Shown: one piece after another, positions 48,392 through 58,502 of the stretch
How the letters are laid out: every line of letters starts with the position of its first letter
How positions within the stretch are numbered: the first letter of the stretch is position 1
Program-made: the position numbers and the translations under genes
Notes under the pieces: model-generated
Database searches by the model: none
What the model was told of the DNA's origin: nothing
The model's input: the letters and a program-made list of their open reading frames with translations, nothing else
Origin: Brevibacillus brevis
GTDB taxonomy: Bacteria; Bacillota; Bacilli; Brevibacillales; Brevibacillaceae
Length of the DNA: 64,000 bases
Direction: 5' to 3'
Assembly: GCF_031583145.1 (NCBI RefSeq)
Contig: NZ_CP134050.1
Coordinates: forward strand, 92,001 to 156,000

Positions 48392-48763
48392 ATGGGAGTC
48401 GAGATCGGGAGCAAACTCGAAGGAAAAGTGACAGGTATTACGAAATTTGGCGCGTTTGTGGAGCTGCCTGGAAATGTGACCGGTCTCGTGCACATCAGTG
48501 AGATCGCAGACACGTACGTCAAAGACATTCACGACTTTTTGAAAATCGGTGATGTGGTAACCGTAAAGGTCTTGAGTATTCGCGAGGGCAAGATCGGCTT
48601 GTCCATCAAGAAAGCACAGGAAAAGGAAAGGCCTCCGCGCCATCAGCGGGAGCGCGGGGAAGCCTTTGAAGATAAACTGAACCGTTTCTTGAAAGAAAGT
48701 GAAGACCGCCTGTCCTCTCTGAAGAAAAACGGGGACAAGAGAGGCCGTGGTCGGCATCATTAA
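48392..48763 (+). CDS. yabR: S1 domain RNA-binding protein YabR
   Basis: 123 residues: an S1 RNA-binding domain (GSKLEGKVTGITKFGAFVEL, GLVHISEIADTYVKDI) followed by a basic linker and a helical tail. B. subtilis YabR is at the same place after divIC. AAGGAGG lies about 12 bases before ATG. Confidence 0.92.
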   Translation: MGVEIGSKLEGKVTGITKFGAFVELPGNVTGLVHISEIADTYVKDIHDFLKIGDVVTVKVLSIREGKIGLSIKKAQEKERPPRHQRERGEAFEDKLNRFLKESEDRLSSLKKNGDKRGRGRHH

Positions 48764-48891
48764 ATCAGAAAGTTTTGATTTTTCTTTCTTTGGACGTTCT
48801 GCATTTTGGGTCAAAAAGCAGGAAGGTCATTTCAAAATCATGACGAATAGGTATCGTAAGCCCGTTTCGCAAAGCGCGAATCACCTGTCAG

Positions 48892-48924
48892 CCGACGTTA
48901 TCCGCCATAACGTCGGTTTTTTTT
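48892..48924 (+). terminator. Strong intrinsic terminator before the spoIIE promoter
   Basis: CCGACGTTAT and ATAACGTCGG form a perfect 10-bp stem around CCGCC, followed by eight T. Confidence 0.93.
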
Positions 48925-48945
48925 GTACATCCATGTCAATGATTT

Positions 48946-49011
48946 TGTCGGACGATTCTGTGAATATCCGTTGGTATTTTGACAAATTTTACAATACCGC
49001 CTCCGTATAAT
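48946..49011 (+). promoter_or_regulatory. Spo0A-type promoter of spoIIE with 21-bp spacer
   Basis: TTGACA (48979-48984) and TATAAT (49006-49011) are both perfect but are 21 bp apart, too far for ordinary sigma-A use. Spo0A-box-like TGTCGGA (48946-48952) and TGACAAA (48980-48986) are present. B. subtilis spoIIE and spoIIG have the same wide spacing and need Spo0A-P. Confidence 0.75.
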
Positions 49012-49047
49012 TGAGAAACACATTGAACAAGAACGGGGTGGTGTGAC

Positions 49048-51522
49048 ATGATCGCAAACAAAAATGTCTCTGGAACTGGTCAGGTATGGACTCGTCAAGT
49101 ATCAGAACAAGTAGATACGACGGCTCGCACCTGGGGAGAAAAGATTGCTGATGCAGCCCATCGGTGGAATGTGCTCCCCCTGCTCATGGGTTTCTTGTTG
49201 GGGAGAGCTTTGATCCTCGAGGAACTGACCCCATTTGTGATTCCCTATTTCATCGTCATGTACTACGTCCGTCGTGATTGTATCGTCACGACTGGACTTG
49301 CCCTGATACTGGGGGCGTTTACCCAAACGGTGCCGCTCGGGCTGCAGACCGTACTCAGCGTCATCCTCGCTCTGGTCGCCTGCAAGATCAGCGACCGCAT
49401 GCGGCGCAAAGATTTTTCACGAACGCCGCTGCTCGTCATGGTGACCGTATTCATCAGCCATCTGCTCTACCATGTGCTTACCAATCAGGTGAACACGTAC
49501 GAACTGGTCATGGTGGCAGTCGAAGCGGTGCTGGGCTTTGTCCTGACGCTCATTTTCATCCAGTCCCTCTCGATCGTCCATCTGGCCAAGCCTTACGAGC
49601 CGCTGAAAAACGAAGAGATCGTCTCTCTGGTCATTTTGCTCGCTTCCCTGATGACGGGGACAGTCGATTGGATGGTAGAGGGCGTTTCCATGGAGCATGT
49701 GCTCTCTCGCTACTTGCTGCTCTTGTTTGCCTTCGTAGGCGGAGGAACGATCGGGGCTGCCGTAGGCGTCGTCACCGGGCTGATCCTCAGCTTGGCCAAC
49801 GTCAGCGCCCTGCTGCAGATCAACCTCCTGGCATTCTCCGGCCTGCTGGCAGGCTTGCTGAAGGAAGGGGGGAAAGTCGGTGTCTCGGCCGGTCTGCTCA
49901 TCGGCACCGCGATCCTGGCCATATACGGCGGAGCGGAGGATACCCTTTACCTGTCTATGGTAGAGACGTCCCTTGCAATCGTGCTGTTTGTCCTCACCCC
50001 GGCCATGGTGTGGAAAAGGGTGGCCAGATTCATCCCGGGAACGCTTGAAAACATGCAGTCCCACCAGGAATATATGCGCCGCGTGCGAGATGTGACGGCA
50101 GGGAAAATCCAGCAGTTTTCCGAGCTGTTTACCCAGCTGTCCCGCAGCTTCGCGCAAACGGCCGATCCGGAGGAAATCGAGGAGCAGGCGGATGCCTTCC
50201 TCAGTCGTGTGACGGAGTTTACGTGCCAGAAGTGCTGGAAAAAGGAGCAATGCTGGGAAAAAGATATGCAGTCGACCTACCAGGGTCTTCGCTGGCTGAT
50301 GGAAAAAGTGCAGGAAAACGGGACGCTCGCGGGAATCACGCCCCCGAAGGATTGGGAGCGGAAATGCGTCAAGACGGAAAAGGTCATGACCGTCATGGAA
50401 CAGGAGTACGACCGGCAGCAGTCCTTTGACCAATTGAAAAAGCAGGTAAAGGAAAGCCGCAAGCTGGTGGCCGACCAGCTCTCAGGGGTTTCGCGGGTCA
50501 TGAGCGACTTCGCCCGGGAAATACAGCGGGAAGGAATGGAGCTGAGCTTTCAGGAGAAACAGGTATCGCAGGCGTTGGAGGGGCTCGGCCTGTCCGTTCG
50601 CCGCGTCGACATACACAGTCTGGAGGAAGGGAAGGTCGATATCGAGATCAGCCAGCCCACTTGCTATGGCCGGGATGAATGCGCCAAGATCGTCGCGCCG
50701 ATGCTGACGGAGATCCTGGGGGAAAACATCGTCGTCCGTGAAAGGCACTGCGAACCCCAAAAGGACGGTTCTTGCACGATGTGCCTCGCCTCTGCCAAGA
50801 CGTTTGAGATCGACATCGGGGTGGCAGGGGCAGCCAAGGACGGGAAGCTTCTCTCCGGTGACAGCTTCCGCACGATGGACCTGGGCAACGGAAAAATGGC
50901 GCTGGCGATCAGTGACGGCATGGGCAATGGCGAGCGGGCCTCCCTCGAGAGCCAGTCGGCGCTGGACATGCTCCAGCAGCTGTTGCGCTCCGGCATGGAC
51001 GAGAAGATCTCCATCAAGACGGTCAACTCGGTATTGGCGCTGCGCTCCACGGACGAGATGTTCGCCACAGTAGATCTGGCCTTAATCGATCTCCAGACGG
51101 CCCATACCCGCTTCGTCAAAATCGGCTCCACCCCGAGCTTTGTAAAGCGACAATCCGATGTAATCACCATCACCGCCAATAATCTCCCGGTAGGCATCCT
51201 GGACGAGATTGAGGTGGATGTGGTATCCCGCATGCTCAAGCCGGGGGATTTGCTGATCATGATGTCCGACGGCATTTACGAAGCGCCAAGGCACATCGAG
51301 AACCGGCAGGCGTGGATGAAGCGGATCATCAGCGAGCTGGAGACGGACGATCCGCAGGAAGTGGCCGATCTGCTTCTGGAAAAAGTGATCCGCCAGCACT
51401 CGGGCCAGATCGTCGACGACATGACAGTGCTGGTCGCCCGAATCGACCGCTTCGTTCCGCAATGGTCGGCTATCCAGGTGCACGGGATGCAAAAGCTCGA
51501 GCGTCCTCGGATTGTGAGCTGA
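49048..51522 (+). CDS. spoIIE: Stage II sporulation protein E (SpoIIE phosphatase)
   Basis: 824-residue membrane PP2C phosphatase that dephosphorylates SpoIIAA to activate sigma-F and takes part in polar division. N-terminal cytoplasmic stretch, about ten membrane segments to residue 330, a central FtsZ-linked domain with a CxxC pair (CQKCWKKEQC), and a PP2C domain from about residue 590 (DIGVAGAAKDGKLLSGDSFR, AISDGMGNGERASLESQSAL, DLLIMMSDGIYEAPR) with metal-binding Asp residues. Confidence 0.97.
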   Translation: MIANKNVSGTGQVWTRQVSEQVDTTARTWGEKIADAAHRWNVLPLLMGFLLGRALILEELTPFVIPYFIVMYYVRRDCIVTTGLALILGAFTQTVPLGLQTVLSVILALVACKISDRMRRKDFSRTPLLVMVTVFISHLLYHVLTNQVNTYELVMVAVEAVLGFVLTLIFIQSLSIVHLAKPYEPLKNEEIVSLVILLASLMTGTVDWMVEGVSMEHVLSRYLLLLFAFVGGGTIGAAVGVVTGLILSLANVSALLQINLLAFSGLLAGLLKEGGKVGVSAGLLIGTAILAIYGGAEDTLYLSMVETSLAIVLFVLTPAMVWKRVARFIPGTLENMQSHQEYMRRVRDVTAGKIQQFSELFTQLSRSFAQTADPEEIEEQADAFLSRVTEFTCQKCWKKEQCWEKDMQSTYQGLRWLMEKVQENGTLAGITPPKDWERKCVKTEKVMTVMEQEYDRQQSFDQLKKQVKESRKLVADQLSGVSRVMSDFAREIQREGMELSFQEKQVSQALEGLGLSVRRVDIHSLEEGKVDIEISQPTCYGRDECAKIVAPMLTEILGENIVVRERHCEPQKDGSCTMCLASAKTFEIDIGVAGAAKDGKLLSGDSFRTMDLGNGKMALAISDGMGNGERASLESQSALDMLQQLLRSGMDEKISIKTVNSVLALRSTDEMFATVDLALIDLQTAHTRFVKIGSTPSFVKRQSDVITITANNLPVGILDEIEVDVVSRMLKPGDLLIMMSDGIYEAPRHIENRQAWMKRIISELETDDPQEVADLLLEKVIRQHSGQIVDDMTVLVARIDRFVPQWSAIQVHGMQKLERPRIVS

Positions 51523-51587
51523 GAAGTATGTTTTTCCTCCTCCCCGTCGATACTGTTGCTAAAACAGGCTGAATGGGGAGATAATTT

Positions 51588-52349
51588 GTGAAAGAAGCGA
51601 CACTTCGGCAAATTTTGGTTGTGACAGACGGGTGCTCCAACACCGGGATGAGTCCGGTAGCGGCAGCTGCTTTAGCGAGAGAACAAGGCATTACGGTGAA
51701 TGTCATCGGAGTGATTGAGAAAAACGATCTGGGTGAAAAAGGCGAGACGGAAATCCGTGAAATCGCGGAGGCGGGCGGTGGATTATGCGACATCGTCTAC
51801 CCGCAGCAACTGGCACAGACCGTTCAGATGCTTACCCGCAAGGCGATGACCCGCACCATTCACCAGGTCGTGCAAAACGAATTGAAAGAGATTTTGGGCG
51901 ATTCCGGTATCGAGGAGCTGGAGCCGCAAAAACGGGTGCAGGTAGCGGGCATGGTGGACGAGCTGGGCGAGAAAAGCAGTCTGAACGTCGTCATGCTGGT
52001 CGATACGTCCGGGAGCATGAAGCCAAAGCTGTCGGCGGTCCAGCAGGCGATTCACGACTTCAGCATCAGCCTGCATTCGCGAAGCGGACAGAGCCGGATG
52101 GCCGTATGCTCATTTCCTGGGAAACAAAAGTACCTGGATGTCCGCATCCCGTGGACGGAAAAGGTGGAACAGGCCCATCAAATTACCAGCGATCTGGCGA
52201 TGAGCGGCATGACTCCGACGGGCCCGGCGATTGTCGAGGCGATCGCGCTGTTTGACCACGTAAAGCTCCCGCAAGCTCTCTCCGAGCGTTTTGCCGATCG
52301 GGAATCGGACGATCACGAAGACGGAAGCCTGCGCGACCATGTCTTTTAA
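51588..52349 (+). CDS. yabS: VWA domain protein YabS
   Basis: 253 residues. The N-terminus ILVVTDGCSNTGMSPVAAAA LAREQGITVNVIGV looks like the second half of a von Willebrand A domain, and a second MIDAS-type start VVMLVDTSGSMKPKLSAVQQ lies at residue 134. GTG start behind GGGGAG, so no upstream half is missing. B. subtilis YabS has the same make-up. Function unknown; placed between spoIIE and yabT. Overlaps yabT by 11 bp. Confidence 0.88.
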   Translation: MKEATLRQILVVTDGCSNTGMSPVAAAALAREQGITVNVIGVIEKNDLGEKGETEIREIAEAGGGLCDIVYPQQLAQTVQMLTRKAMTRTIHQVVQNELKEILGDSGIEELEPQKRVQVAGMVDELGEKSSLNVVMLVDTSGSMKPKLSAVQQAIHDFSISLHSRSGQSRMAVCSFPGKQKYLDVRIPWTEKVEQAHQITSDLAMSGMTPTGPAIVEAIALFDHVKLPQALSERFADRESDDHEDGSLRDHVF

Positions 52350-53283
52350 GCAACCGGGGCCAATCCCTGTCTTGCCCCGGCAGTTCCAGGGGAAATGGAA
52401 CAAGAAGTCGTATCACGTCCTCAGGGAGCTGGGGCGTGGTGCCAATGGCGCCGTTTATTTGGTCAGCCAGGGCGGTGTCCGGCAGGCGGTCAAGGTCGGG
52501 GTGGAAGGCATCGATATTTTAATGGAAGTAAATGTGCTGAAAAGCGTGCAGCAGGGGCGGGATTCCCGAGTGGGACCGCTCCTGTGTGATGTGGACGATC
52601 TGGTCATCGACGGCAAGTCCTGCACGTTTTACGCCATGGAATATTTGGAGGGAGAGCAGCTGGACCGTTATATCAGGCAAGCCGGCACGGAGTGGGTCGG
52701 CGTGATGATCGTCCAGCTGCTGTCTCGTCTCGACATCTTGCACAGGCACGGCTGGGTGTTCGGAGATTTGAAACCGGAGAATGTCATCGTGACTCAGCCG
52801 GACAAGCAGGTGCGCCTGATCGACTTCGGCGGAGTGACGAAGCAGGGCAACGCAGTCCGGCAGTTTACCGAGGAGTACGACCGCGCGTTTTGGCACGCCG
52901 GAGACAGGCGGGCCGAGATCACCTACGATCTGTTTTCCGCAGCCGTCATGATGGTGCGTCTGGCGGTCGATCGGCAGACGTGGCAAAGCAGTCTCACAGA
53001 ACCGCGTCATACGGTATCGCTCTGTGATATAATACGGAAAAGTGACGGCCTGTACCCCTACCGGGTGCCACTTCTGAAAGCGTTTCACGGAAAGTACGCC
53101 TCGGCGGGGGAAATGAGAGCGGAAATGCTTCCGATTCTGCGAGAACTCACGCTTTCCGCCCCGAAGAGGCAGAAGCAAGCCCAAAAGCGGACATCCGGGG
53201 CAGGGGGAATGGGGATCAGCGGCTTGTTTGTCGCATCGTTGTTGCTCTTGGCTGGCACACTTTATTACGCATGGTTTATGTGA
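52339..53283 (+). CDS. yabT: Serine/threonine protein kinase YabT
   Basis: Hanks-type kinase; in B. subtilis it is activated by DNA and needed for normal spore development. Start ATG 52339. LGRGANGAVYLVSQGGVRQA VKVG (glycine loop and Lys), HGWVFGDLKPENVIV (catalytic loop; Asp with GDLKPEN instead of RDLKxxN), LIDFGGVT (DFG). C-terminal basic stretch then a single membrane segment (GLFVASLLLLAGTLYYAWF) without extracellular domain. 314 residues. Confidence 0.93.
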   Translation: MSFKQPGPIPVLPRQFQGKWNKKSYHVLRELGRGANGAVYLVSQGGVRQAVKVGVEGIDILMEVNVLKSVQQGRDSRVGPLLCDVDDLVIDGKSCTFYAMEYLEGEQLDRYIRQAGTEWVGVMIVQLLSRLDILHRHGWVFGDLKPENVIVTQPDKQVRLIDFGGVTKQGNAVRQFTEEYDRAFWHAGDRRAEITYDLFSAAVMMVRLAVDRQTWQSSLTEPRHTVSLCDIIRKSDGLYPYRVPLLKAFHGKYASAGEMRAEMLPILRELTLSAPKRQKQAQKRTSGAGGMGISGLFVASLLLLAGTLYYAWFM

Positions 53284-53308
53284 AGCTTTGATAAGGATGT
53301 GACGGTTC

Positions 53309-54058
53309 TTGTCCTCGGATTTGGTGATGGATACTTGCCTGCTGGCAGGAGCGATTATTTTGAAGAACGGCGGGGAGACCTACCGTACGGAAGAAACGAT
53401 GGCGCGGATCGCACAGGCGGCGGGGATGGACGACGTCAACAGCTCCGCTACGCCGACGAGCATCATTCTTTCGTTTCGCTGCAAGGGCCTGGACCATACG
53501 CGGATGGTTCGGACGCCTGTGCGTACGACCAACCTCAACAAAATCACGTTGGTCAACGATGTGTCCCGGCGTTTTGTCGGGGGCAGCATTACGCTGGAGC
53601 AGGCGTATCGGACCCTGTGCGAAATCGATCAGAAAAAACCGCTGTACCCCAAGTGGATGCAGCATATGGCGGCCGCTATTGCCAGCGGCTCTTTTTCCAT
53701 GCTCGCAGGCGGCACATGGTACGATCTCCTTCCGGCCGCTCTGGCGGGCTTGACGGTTACTCTTAGCCTGGAATATTTGGAACAGTTTGTCCGGATGAAA
53801 TTTTTTACCGAGTTTTCGGCCGCTTTGCTGGGTGGATTGTTCGCCTTGCTGGCCGTGACAGTCTTTCCCGAGCTGCACATCAGCATCATCATCATCGGTG
53901 CCATGCTTCCGATGTTTCCGGGGATCGCCATTACCAACTCGCTGCGGGATTTGATGGCGGGAGATTTGGTCGCAGGGGTTTCGCGCGGAGTGGAGGCGAT
54001 GCTGACGGCAGTATCTGTCGCAGTGGCTACGGCAATTATTCTCTGGTTTACGAGGTGA
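53309..54058 (+). CDS. Threonine/serine exporter ThrE family, large subunit (DUF1212)
   Basis: 249-residue membrane protein: N-terminal cytoplasmic domain (LLAGAIILKNGGETYRTEET, MDDVNSSATPTSIILSF) and five membrane segments, as in the YjjP half of ThrE. TTG start with weak AAGGATGT. The second half is the next gene (4 bp away). Not found between yabT and tilS in B. subtilis. Substrate inferred from family only. Confidence 0.88.
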   Translation: MSSDLVMDTCLLAGAIILKNGGETYRTEETMARIAQAAGMDDVNSSATPTSIILSFRCKGLDHTRMVRTPVRTTNLNKITLVNDVSRRFVGGSITLEQAYRTLCEIDQKKPLYPKWMQHMAAAIASGSFSMLAGGTWYDLLPAALAGLTVTLSLEYLEQFVRMKFFTEFSAALLGGLFALLAVTVFPELHISIIIIGAMLPMFPGIAITNSLRDLMAGDLVAGVSRGVEAMLTAVSVAVATAIILWFTR

Positions 54059-54062
54059 TCTG

Positions 54063-54515
54063 ATGTTGTTGAAAGGCCTTGCGCTCAGCCTGGCGTCGTC
54101 CATGGCCTGGTGCATCTTGTTTAACGTTCCGGTCCGCACGATCTTCGCGGGCGGCGTAGCCGGCATGGTCGGGTTTCTCGTCTACTCCCTGCTGCCGCTC
54201 CTAAACGCCGAAGTATTGCTGTCGACCTTCGTATCGGCTGCGATCGTCTCCTTGCTCAGCCAGGTGATGTCGATCTACTTGCGCGTACCTTCCACCAACT
54301 TCAGCGTTGCCGGGATTATTCCGCTGGTTCCGGGGTCAATGGCATACAAGTCGATGCTCGCCTTTGTGAACGATGATTACGTGGCAGGCATCACCTTGGC
54401 CACGAAGACGCTGATGGTGGCGGGAGCGATTGCTTCCGGGCTGATTTTTGGCATATCGGTGGTTACGATCGTGAAAGGAGCTCGTCATGCTGGCAAGCGT
54501 GCACAACGAAATTAG
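54063..54515 (+). CDS. Threonine/serine exporter ThrE family, small subunit (DUF3815)
   Basis: 150-residue protein of five membrane segments, the YjjB-like half. FAGGVAGMVGFLVYSLLPLL and YLRVPSTNFSVAGIIPLVPG are family motifs. Its 3' end overlaps the tilS start by 29 bp, so it is translationally linked to tilS. Confidence 0.88.
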   Translation: MLLKGLALSLASSMAWCILFNVPVRTIFAGGVAGMVGFLVYSLLPLLNAEVLLSTFVSAAIVSLLSQVMSIYLRVPSTNFSVAGIIPLVPGSMAYKSMLAFVNDDYVAGITLATKTLMVAGAIASGLIFGISVVTIVKGARHAGKRAQRN

Positions 54516-55914
54516 GCGGGAGAAGCTCCTTCTTCCGGGAGAAACCATTGTCGTGGGCCTCTCTGGCGGGAATGATTCCACGGCTCTGTTGCATATCTTG
54601 GTGGCACTCAATAAAAACTATCACTACGGGTGGAAGCTCCACGCTGTCCATCTGAACCACTGCTTTCGGGGGGAAGAGGCCCGGCAGGACGCCCTGTACG
54701 CTCAGGAGCTATGCGAGCAGCTTGAGGTTCCGTTTCATCTGTTTGAGTTTGATGTACCAGCTTATATGGAACAAACGGGGATGGGCGGACAGGAAGCCAG
54801 CAGGGAGGTCCGATACGGTTTTTACCGGAAGGTGGCCGAAGAGCAGGGAGCGACCAAACTGGCGTTGGCCCACCACGCAGACGATCAGGTCGAGACGATT
54901 TTGTTTCGGTTTGTGCGCGGCACCAGACTCGACGGACTGTCCGGAATGCCGAAGAGAAGATGGCTGGAAGAGGGGCGAATCGAGCTCGTCCGGCCTCTGT
55001 TGCCCAACACGCGGCAGGAGCTGGAAGCCTATTGCCGGGAGAATGGACTGTCTCCTCGGGAGGACAGCAGCAACCGCTCCCGCAAATACAAGCGCAATTT
55101 GCTGAGGCTCGACGTCATGCCGCTTTTGGCACAGGTAAACGAGCGCTACCGCGAGCACATCCTCGAAGCAGCCGAGGCGATCGGGCAGGATCAGTCGTTT
55201 TTGGAGAGGCTGGCCAAAGAGCAACTGCAGAGCGTCATGATTGCGCAAAAACAGGGCGAGATCGTGATTGACAACGACAAGTTTCAAAAGTGTGACGTTG
55301 CTTTACAAAGGAGAATGATTACTCTAATATTAGGTTATGTCTCGAAACAAACTGAGTGGTCTTCTCAGCATGTAGAGGCTGTTTTGCACTTGTCAAGTGG
55401 TAGCCGTCCTTCTGCGGAACTGCATTTGCCAGAACAGCTCCTCGTGAGCCGGGTGTACGGGCGAATTCATTTTTGTCCAAGAGGGCGAGAAGAACGCATA
55501 CATATGTATTGTTATGAGCTCCCTGTTCCGGGCACAGCCTGGATTGCAGAGAGCGGGGTTTGGGTACATACGAGTTATCTTGAACGTCCCATGGATTGGG
55601 AGCGACTTCCAGAAAACGAAGCGGTTTTTGATGCCGATCGTCTTCCAGGGCCGCTGTACTTGCGCAACCGAAAGCCGGGTGACCGTCTCGCTTTGTTTGG
55701 TTCGGGAACGGAAAAGAAGTTGAAGGAATTGCTGATTGACGCAAAAGTTCCACGAGCATGGCGGGATCGTCTGCCGCTGCTTGCAGCGGGAGATGTGGTC
55801 ATATGGGTCCCGGGTGTGCGCCGTTCCGCCGTTGCGCCGGTAAGTGAACAGACCAGGCGCTTTCTACACGTGCGGGCAGAGTTTGGAGAAGATTGGCGGG
55901 AGGTTTTTTCATGA
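54487..55914 (+). CDS. tilS: tRNA(Ile)-lysidine synthetase
   Basis: Converts C34 of tRNA-Ile2 to lysidine. 475 residues: N-type ATP-pyrophosphatase with PP-loop [12 protein letters not shown] (the family usually has SGGxDS, so intact), [21 protein letters not shown] and the TilS substrate-binding and C-terminal domains ([33 protein letters not shown]). Start ATG overlaps the exporter gene; stop overlaps hpt by 4 bp. Confidence 0.95.
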   Translation: MLASVHNEIRREKLLLPGETIVVGLSGGNDSTALLHILVALNKNYHYGWKLHAVHLNHCFRGEEARQDALYAQELCEQLEVPFHLFEFDVPAYMEQTGMGGQEASREVRYGFYRKVAEEQGATKLALAHHADDQVETILFRFVRGTRLDGLSGMPKRRWLEEGRIELVRPLLPNTRQELEAYCRENGLSPREDSSNRSRKYKRNLLRLDVMPLLAQVNERYREHILEAAEAIGQDQSFLERLAKEQLQSVMIAQKQGEIVIDNDKFQKCDVALQRRMITLILGYVSKQTEWSSQHVEAVLHLSSGSRPSAELHLPEQLLVSRVYGRIHFCPRGREERIHMYCYELPVPGTAWIAESGVWVHTSYLERPMDWERLPENEAVFDADRLPGPLYLRNRKPGDRLALFGSGTEKKLKELLIDAKVPRAWRDRLPLLAAGDVVIWVPGVRRSAVAPVSEQTRRFLHVRAEFGEDWREVFS

Positions 55915-56450
55915 ATCAAGACATCGAGAAGATTTTGCTTTCGGAAAGTGAGATCGCGGGTAAAATACAGGAACTGGGCAAGACGCTGGCCGCTGAATAT
56001 CAGGGGAAAAATCCGTTGGTGATCTGCGTGCTGAAAGGCGCTGTCGTATTTATGGCGGACCTGATTCGCCACATGGACATTCCTTGCGAGATGGACTTCA
56101 TGGCGGTATCGAGCTATGGAAGCGGCACAGAGTCCTCGGGGATGGTCAAAATTTTGAAGGATCTCGATACCTCCGTGCAAAACCGCCACGTGCTGGTGGT
56201 GGAGGACATCATGGACAGCGGACTCACGCTGAGCCGACTGGTCGAGCTCTTGCGCCACCGCGAAGCGGCATCCGTCAAAGTGGTGACTCTCTTGAACAAG
56301 CCGGAGCGCCGCAAGGTCGACATTTCCCCGGATTACAGCGGTTTTGACATTCCGGACGAATTCGTAGTGGGCTTCGGACTCGATTACGCCGAGCAATATC
56401 GTAACCTTCCGTACATTGGAGTATTGAAGCCTGAGGTCTACAGCAAGTAG
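55911..56450 (+). CDS. hpt: Hypoxanthine phosphoribosyltransferase
   Basis: Purine salvage enzyme. Start ATG 55911 behind GGGAGG; an upstream in-frame start at 55893 is unlikely. PRPP-loop [17 protein letters not shown] near residues 97-113 and [20 protein letters not shown] are typical. 179 residues. Coupled to tilS by an ATGA overlap. In B. subtilis TilS and HprT together regulate ftsH. Confidence 0.96.
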   Translation: MNQDIEKILLSESEIAGKIQELGKTLAAEYQGKNPLVICVLKGAVVFMADLIRHMDIPCEMDFMAVSSYGSGTESSGMVKILKDLDTSVQNRHVLVVEDIMDSGLTLSRLVELLRHREAASVKVVTLLNKPERRKVDISPDYSGFDIPDEFVVGFGLDYAEQYRNLPYIGVLKPEVYSK

Positions 56451-56452
56451 GT

Positions 56453-56480
56453 TTGTTGTGGAGACCCTGCTCAGTATGAT
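56453..56480 (+). promoter_or_regulatory. Possible sigma-A promoter of ftsH
   Basis: TTGTTG, 16-bp spacer, TATGAT; 40 bp before the ftsH start. Confidence 0.5.
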
Positions 56481-56519
56481 AAAATGTGAAAAGTGTCTGT
56501 TCGTGAGAGGAGGTAAGGA

Positions 56520-58442
56520 ATGAATCGCTTCTTTCGTAATACCGGGTTCTACCTACTGATTTTTCTTGTCACGGTCGGGATCGTGAATTTCATCCTCTCC
56601 GGTACTGATAAGGTTGGGAAACTTACATATCAGGATTTCCGGGTACAGTTGCAAGCCGATAACATCACGGAGATGGCTATTCGCCCTGAGAATGGTACAT
56701 ACAGAATCGATGGTACGTTGGCAAAAGCAATTCCGGGACAGGAAAGCAACAAATTTTACACCAATGTTCCACTGTACGACTCCAATATTATCTCTTTGGT
56801 AGAGCAGAAGATCGATGAGCAAAAAGTGAAAAAGGTAGAGGTTCATCCTGCGGAGGGCAACAGCATCTGGCTCACCTTCCTGACCTCGATCATTCCGTTT
56901 GTGATCATCTTCATCTTGTTTTTCTTCCTTTTGAACAACGCGCAAGGCGGCGGCAGCCGGGTCATGAACTTTGGCAAAAGCCGTGCCAAGCTGTATAACG
57001 AAGAGAAGAAGCGCGTCACATTCGATGACGTAGCAGGAGCTGACGAAGAGAAGGCGGAGCTGGAGGAAGTCGTCGAATTTCTGAAAGACCCGCGCAAGTT
57101 CAACGCTGTCGGCGCCCGCATTCCGAAAGGGGTCCTGCTCGTAGGTCCTCCGGGTACCGGTAAAACCTTGCTGGCCCGCGCGGTAGCAGGGGAGGCGGGA
57201 GTTCCGTTCTTCAGCATCTCCGGTTCCGATTTCGTGGAGATGTTCGTCGGGGTCGGTGCATCCCGCGTGCGTGACCTGTTTGAAAACGCAAAGAAAAACG
57301 CACCTTGCATTATCTTTATCGATGAGATCGACGCCGTGGGTCGTCAGCGTGGAGCTGGACTCGGCGGCGGACACGACGAGCGCGAGCAAACCCTCAACCA
57401 GTTGCTCGTAGAAATGGACGGTTTCGGTGGGAACGAAGGCATCATCATGGTGGCTGCGACCAACCGCCCGGACATTCTCGACCCGGCACTCCTGCGTCCG
57501 GGACGCTTTGACCGTCAAATTACAGTGGATCGTCCGGACATCAAAGGCCGTGAAGCGGTGCTCAAGGTACATGCCCGCAACAAGCCGCTTGGCGAGGACG
57601 TGAAGCTGGACGTGATCGCCCGCGGTACATCGGGCTTCACTGGTGCGGATCTGGAGAATCTGCTGAACGAAGCGGCCCTCCTCACTGCACGCAAAAACAA
57701 GAAGCAAATCAACATGGTGGAAGTGGACGAAGCGATCGACCGCGTCATCGCCGGTCCTGCGAAGAAGTCCCGCGTCGTCAGCGAAGACGAGCGGCGCCTG
57801 GTCGCATTCCACGAAGCCGGCCATACGATTATCGGATATCATCTGCGCAATGCCGAAATGGTACATAAGGTAACGATCATCCCACGCGGCCAGGCAGGCG
57901 GATACACCGTCATGCTGCCAAAAGAAGACCGTTTCTTTGCCACCAAGACGGATTTGCTCGACAAGATCGTCGGGCTTCTGGGCGGACGCGTTGCAGAGGA
58001 ATTGGTGCTCGGTGACATCAGTACCGGGGCTCACAACGACTTCCAACGCGCGACCGCGATTGCCCGCAGCATGATTACGGAATACGGGATGAGCCGTCTG
58101 GGGCCGATGCAGTTTGGCCGCAGCCAAGGCCAAGTATTCCTGGGCCGCGATTATGGCAACGAACGCAACTACTCCGATCAGATCGCATACGAGATCGATC
58201 AGGAAATGCAAAACATCATCAACGAGTGCTATGCGCGATGCAAGGAGCTTTTGACCAAGCATCGTGACCAGCTCGATCTGATTGCCAATACCCTCTTGCG
58301 TGTCGAGACGCTGGATGCGGACCAAATCAAGCAACTGATCGAAACCGGAAGAATGGACAACGATCCGGATGAGAACAAAGATGTGGTCGTGAACATTCAG
58401 CCGAAAAAAGACGATGAAGCAAGCGAAGAACCGAAACAATAA
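56520..58442 (+). CDS. ftsH: ATP-dependent zinc metalloprotease FtsH
   Basis: Membrane-bound AAA protease. 640 residues: two N-terminal membrane segments (about 7-27 and 113-135) flanking an extracytoplasmic domain, Walker [11 protein letters not shown] near 207, Walker [15 protein letters not shown], second region [20 protein letters not shown], and zinc site HEAGH near residue 431. GAGAGGAGG before ATG. Confidence 0.98.
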   Translation: MNRFFRNTGFYLLIFLVTVGIVNFILSGTDKVGKLTYQDFRVQLQADNITEMAIRPENGTYRIDGTLAKAIPGQESNKFYTNVPLYDSNIISLVEQKIDEQKVKKVEVHPAEGNSIWLTFLTSIIPFVIIFILFFFLLNNAQGGGSRVMNFGKSRAKLYNEEKKRVTFDDVAGADEEKAELEEVVEFLKDPRKFNAVGARIPKGVLLVGPPGTGKTLLARAVAGEAGVPFFSISGSDFVEMFVGVGASRVRDLFENAKKNAPCIIFIDEIDAVGRQRGAGLGGGHDEREQTLNQLLVEMDGFGGNEGIIMVAATNRPDILDPALLRPGRFDRQITVDRPDIKGREAVLKVHARNKPLGEDVKLDVIARGTSGFTGADLENLLNEAALLTARKNKKQINMVEVDEAIDRVIAGPAKKSRVVSEDERRLVAFHEAGHTIIGYHLRNAEMVHKVTIIPRGQAGGYTVMLPKEDRFFATKTDLLDKIVGLLGGRVAEELVLGDISTGAHNDFQRATAIARSMITEYGMSRLGPMQFGRSQGQVFLGRDYGNERNYSDQIAYEIDQEMQNIINECYARCKELLTKHRDQLDLIANTLLRVETLDADQIKQLIETGRMDNDPDENKDVVVNIQPKKDDEASEEPKQ

Positions 58443-58467
58443 GGAGCGCCTCAGGTGCTCCTTTTGT
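58442..58467 (+). terminator. Intrinsic terminator after ftsH (overlaps the stop codon)
   Basis: AAGGAGCGCC pairs with GGTGCTCCTT (one G-T) around TCA, then TTGTTC. Confidence 0.82.
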
Positions 58468-58502
58468 TCTATCTACATGAAACCCACCGAAGGAGGAATA
58501 CG

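Larger units (their letters stand above)
48764..49047. other. Intergenic region between yabR and spoIIE
   Basis: Holds a terminator (48892-48924), Spo0A-box-like sites and the spoIIE promoter. The tRNA genes found here in B. subtilis are absent. Confidence 0.6.

Noticed and set aside
48762..48790. Hairpin AAATCA/TGATTT after yabR
   Set aside because: Only six AT-rich pairs; a much stronger terminator follows at 48892.
48764..49047. tRNA genes expected between yabR and spoIIE
   Set aside because: Present in B. subtilis, but no cloverleaf or TTCGA-type T-loop arrangement is found here.
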